This document shows, piece by piece, positions 60,140 to 64,000 of a DNA stretch of 64,000 nucleotides. Within the stretch, counting starts at the first letter, position 1. Every line of letters begins with the position of its first letter. A model generated the notes under the pieces. It was not told where the DNA came from. It made no database searches and was given only the letters and a program-made list of their open reading frames with translations. Source of the stretch: Oscillospiraceae bacterium (GTDB lineage Bacteria; Bacillota; Clostridia; Oscillospirales; Ruminococcaceae); assembly GCA_004555865.1 (NCBI GenBank), contig SFJO01000008.1, positions 1-64,000 on the forward strand. Reading direction: 5' to 3'. A program made the translations under genes and the position numbers.

Positions 60140-60502
60140 ATGCCGGAGTATCACCTGGCCGAAGCCGAAAAAAAGTTTGCCCAGCTGATCTGGAAGCACG
60201 AACCCCTGCCCTCTCGCCGTCTGGTGGAGCTGGCGGCGCAGGAGCTGGGCTGGAAGAGCACCACCACCTACACCGTCCTGCGCCGCCTGTGCGATCGGGG
60301 GCTGTTTCAGAACGAAAAGTCTCAGGTGACCAGCCTGGTCAGCCGGGAGGAGTTTTGCCGCCAGCAGAGCCGGAGCTTTGTGCAGGAGGCCTTTGGAGGC
60401 TCGCTGCCCAGCTTTCTCACGGCGTTTATGGGTGGGCGCAAGCTCACGCAGGCCCAGGCGGAGGAGCTGCGGAACCTGATTGACCATTATGAGGAGGAGT
60501 GA
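60140..60502 (+). CDS. blaI: BlaI/MecI/CopY family repressor
   Basis: 120 residues. Winged-helix domain at 1-75 (EYHLAEAEKKFAQLIWKHEP, STTTYTVLRRLCDRGLFQNE) and C-terminal dimerisation helices containing the region cut in BlaI (FLTAFMGGRKLTQAQAEELR). It binds TACA/TGTA operators and is released by proteolysis through its BlaR1 partner. AAAGGAG precedes the ATG. The M56 peptidase gene begins three bases after its stop, and the operator above is upstream, so the pair is self-regulated. Confidence 0.92.
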   Translation: MPEYHLAEAEKKFAQLIWKHEPLPSRRLVELAAQELGWKSTTTYTVLRRLCDRGLFQNEKSQVTSLVSREEFCRQQSRSFVQEAFGGSLPSFLTAFMGGRKLTQAQAEELRNLIDHYEEE

Positions 60503-60505
60503 GCC

Positions 60506-61972
60506 GTGGAAGAACGACTGCTTTCGCTGTTTGTCTCAATGCTCAACCTGGGGCTGGCCGGGGGGCTGGCGGCGCTGTTGGTGCTGCCGGTTCGGCTGGC
60601 GCTGAGCCGGGCGCCCAAGCGGTATAGCTGCTGGCTGTGGGCGGCGGTGTTTTTTCGGTTTGCCTGCCCCTTTGTACCCAAAAGCCCGCTGGCTTTGGTG
60701 GCGGTGCGCCAGCAGGCCATCGTGACAGAGATCCAGTATCAGGCCGTTCCCCATATTGACACGGGCCTTGCGCCGCTGGACGGCGCGGTCAACCGTCTGC
60801 TGCCGGCGGCAACCCCGATGGCCAGCGCAAACCCGGTGCAGCTGGCACTGCTGATCGGGGCGCGGGTCTGGGCGGTGGGCGCGGTGCTGCTGCTGGCGTG
60901 GACGGTGCTCTCCGCTCTGACGCTTGTCCTGCGGCTGCGGACGGCCGCCCAAACGGAACCGGGCGTGTATGAGGCGTCAGGGCTGGAGACCCCGTTTGTT
61001 CTGGGGCTTGTGCGGCCGCGCATCTACCTGCCTGAAGGTCTGTGCGGGCAGGAGCGGGTCTGCATTCTGGCCCATGAGCGGGCGCACATCCGCCGCGGCC
61101 ATCCGCTGGCCAAGGCGGCGGCCTGGGGCATCGCCTGCCTGCACTGGATGAACCCGCTTGTGTGGCTGGCCTATTGGCTGCTGGGGCGGGATCTGGAAAT
61201 GGCCTGCGACGAGCAGGTGATGGCCGACCTGGGCGGCGGGCAGAAAAAAGTGTATGCCGCCACCTTACTGAACCAGGCGGCAGGCCGCCGGGCCGGGGTG
61301 CCGCTGGCATTTGGGGAAGGGAACGTGAAGGGGCGCATTCATCGGGTGCTGGCCTGGCGCAGTCTCCCCCATGGGGCGGCGGTTTTGCTGGCGGTGCTGA
61401 CGTTGGCCGTGGGGGCAGGGCTGCTGTTTGCCCGCCCGCAGAAAACGGTTGAGGCGCAGGCTGGCTGGCCCGTGACCGAGGTGACCATGGCCTTGCCCGC
61501 AGGCCGCCTGGCCGGCACCCTGCCGTTGGCCCTGCCTGAGGGCTGGCAGGTGGGGGAGAACGGCGTGATCGCCACGGCGGACGGAACCGGCGTGGGCGCG
61601 GTGATGCTGGGCATGACCATGGACCTGCCGGAGGACCTGCCCCGAGAGGACTACTACAAGGCGGCCATGGCCGAGCTGCGGCTGAGCAGCGTGATGACGC
61701 TGGAGGACTACACGCCGGTTTCCAGAGGAGACAGCTGGGAGAAGGCCACCGCCGTGTTCGGCATCAGCGATTATGTGCTGAGCGATGGATACGCCTCCAA
61801 CGCAGAAGCCCCGCTGCGGGAACACCCGGCCGTGACGGAGTTTGACTGGGAACAGGGCATCTATGCGCTGGTCTGGTTTGACCCGGATTGCTTTGCGGGC
61901 CTGGACCTGACGGACGCGCAGGCGATGGAACTGGTGGCGCAGGGGCTGGGCACCCTGCGCACGGCCCAATAA
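60506..61972 (+). CDS. BlaR1-like M56 family membrane metallopeptidase
   Basis: 488 residues. Four membrane helices (about 8-30, 42-58, 112-142 and 370-395) with the zincin motif HERAH (190-194, ILAHERAHIRRGH) and the third ligand in DLEMACDEQV (E231 region). Unlike BlaR1 of staphylococci, the extracellular C-terminal region (about 400-488) is short and does not contain a penicillin-binding serine motif set, so it does not look like a beta-lactam sensor. It starts with GTG after AGGAGG. It likely cleaves the adjacent repressor on a wall or membrane signal. Confidence 0.88.
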   Translation: MEERLLSLFVSMLNLGLAGGLAALLVLPVRLALSRAPKRYSCWLWAAVFFRFACPFVPKSPLALVAVRQQAIVTEIQYQAVPHIDTGLAPLDGAVNRLLPAATPMASANPVQLALLIGARVWAVGAVLLLAWTVLSALTLVLRLRTAAQTEPGVYEASGLETPFVLGLVRPRIYLPEGLCGQERVCILAHERAHIRRGHPLAKAAAWGIACLHWMNPLVWLAYWLLGRDLEMACDEQVMADLGGGQKKVYAATLLNQAAGRRAGVPLAFGEGNVKGRIHRVLAWRSLPHGAAVLLAVLTLAVGAGLLFARPQKTVEAQAGWPVTEVTMALPAGRLAGTLPLALPEGWQVGENGVIATADGTGVGAVMLGMTMDLPEDLPREDYYKAAMAELRLSSVMTLEDYTPVSRGDSWEKATAVFGISDYVLSDGYASNAEAPLREHPAVTEFDWEQGIYALVWFDPDCFAGLDLTDAQAMELVAQGLGTLRTAQ

Positions 61973-61973
61973 A

Positions 61974-62030
61974 ACAAAAAAGGGCACCCCCGCCGCTGCA
62001 TGGTGCAGCGGGCGGGGGTGCCCTTTGGCT
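61974..62030. terminator. Bidirectional terminator
   Basis: GGGCACCCCCGCC with GGCGGGGGTGCCC plus an inner GCTGCA/TGCAGC stem; TTTTTTG on the minus strand ends clpB. Confidence 0.9.
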
Positions 62031-62058
62031 TTATTTCAGGGAAGCAGTGCTTTTGGTG

Positions 62059-64000
<1,942 letters not shown>

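Overview
The window is about 64 kb of GC-rich DNA (mostly near or above 60 percent by eye) carrying sigma-A-type promoters, strong AGGAGG ribosome binding sites and frequent intrinsic terminators. The gene set fits a low-oxygen gut Clostridia member of the Oscillospiraceae, close to Gemmiger, Subdoligranulum or Faecalibacterium: type III and type I glutamine synthetases with an ANTAR regulator, desulfoferrodoxin, a formate/nitrite-family channel, Tex, DUF3810 and many glycan genes. The genus is an inference; no rRNA gene is present to settle it.

Layout. 1-2200 is the edge of a prophage or phage-derived island: a head-morphogenesis protein fused to a CdiA-type nuclease toxin domain (cut by the window edge), two microproteins and a divergent small XRE regulator. 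2279-4615 holds two PLP enzymes of sulfur amino-acid metabolism, the second broken by a frameshift in an (AG)n tract and preceded by a leader terminator. 4958-6730 is a small segment bounded by 65-bp direct repeats with tRNA-3'-end sequence at one of them; it carries a RelE/ParE-Phd toxin-antitoxin pair, an unknown conserved protein and a chain of palindromes. 6966-11668 has glycosyltransferases, a CYTH protein and a hemolysin III protein. 12010-18845 is read leftward: barnase-like lipoprotein with gamma carbonic anhydrase, a MATE exporter, and polA-rimI-tsaD. 19126-28931 is mostly housekeeping: AIM24, dusB, a YfhO membrane protein, tex, nnrD, a sirtuin and an rRNA methyltransferase.

29082-33706 is a nitrogen module: glutamine synthetase III, glutamine synthetase I and an ANTAR antiterminator. 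Both synthetase genes have a promoter followed by a short leader in which a hairpin with an ANNGNN hexaloop overlaps the left arm of an intrinsic terminator, the expected target of the ANTAR protein. pyrG, desulfoferrodoxin, an aminotransferase and two peptidoglycan-binding proteins follow. 42533-46150 is a biotin operon, bioY-bioB-bioD-bioA, behind a promoter overlapped by a BirA-like inverted repeat. DegV, glgB, a NiaR-type repressor, a DUF3810 metalloprotein and a GH25 lysozyme come next. The right end has a LytTR regulator, exopolysaccharide-type transferases, an AraC regulator, a formate/nitrite-type transporter, a BlaI/BlaR1-like pair with its operator, and the start-truncated clpB.

A recurring theme is regulation without phosphorylation: the ANTAR, LytTR and AraC regulators all have receiver-like domains lacking the phospho-acceptor aspartate, and no histidine kinase is encoded in the window.
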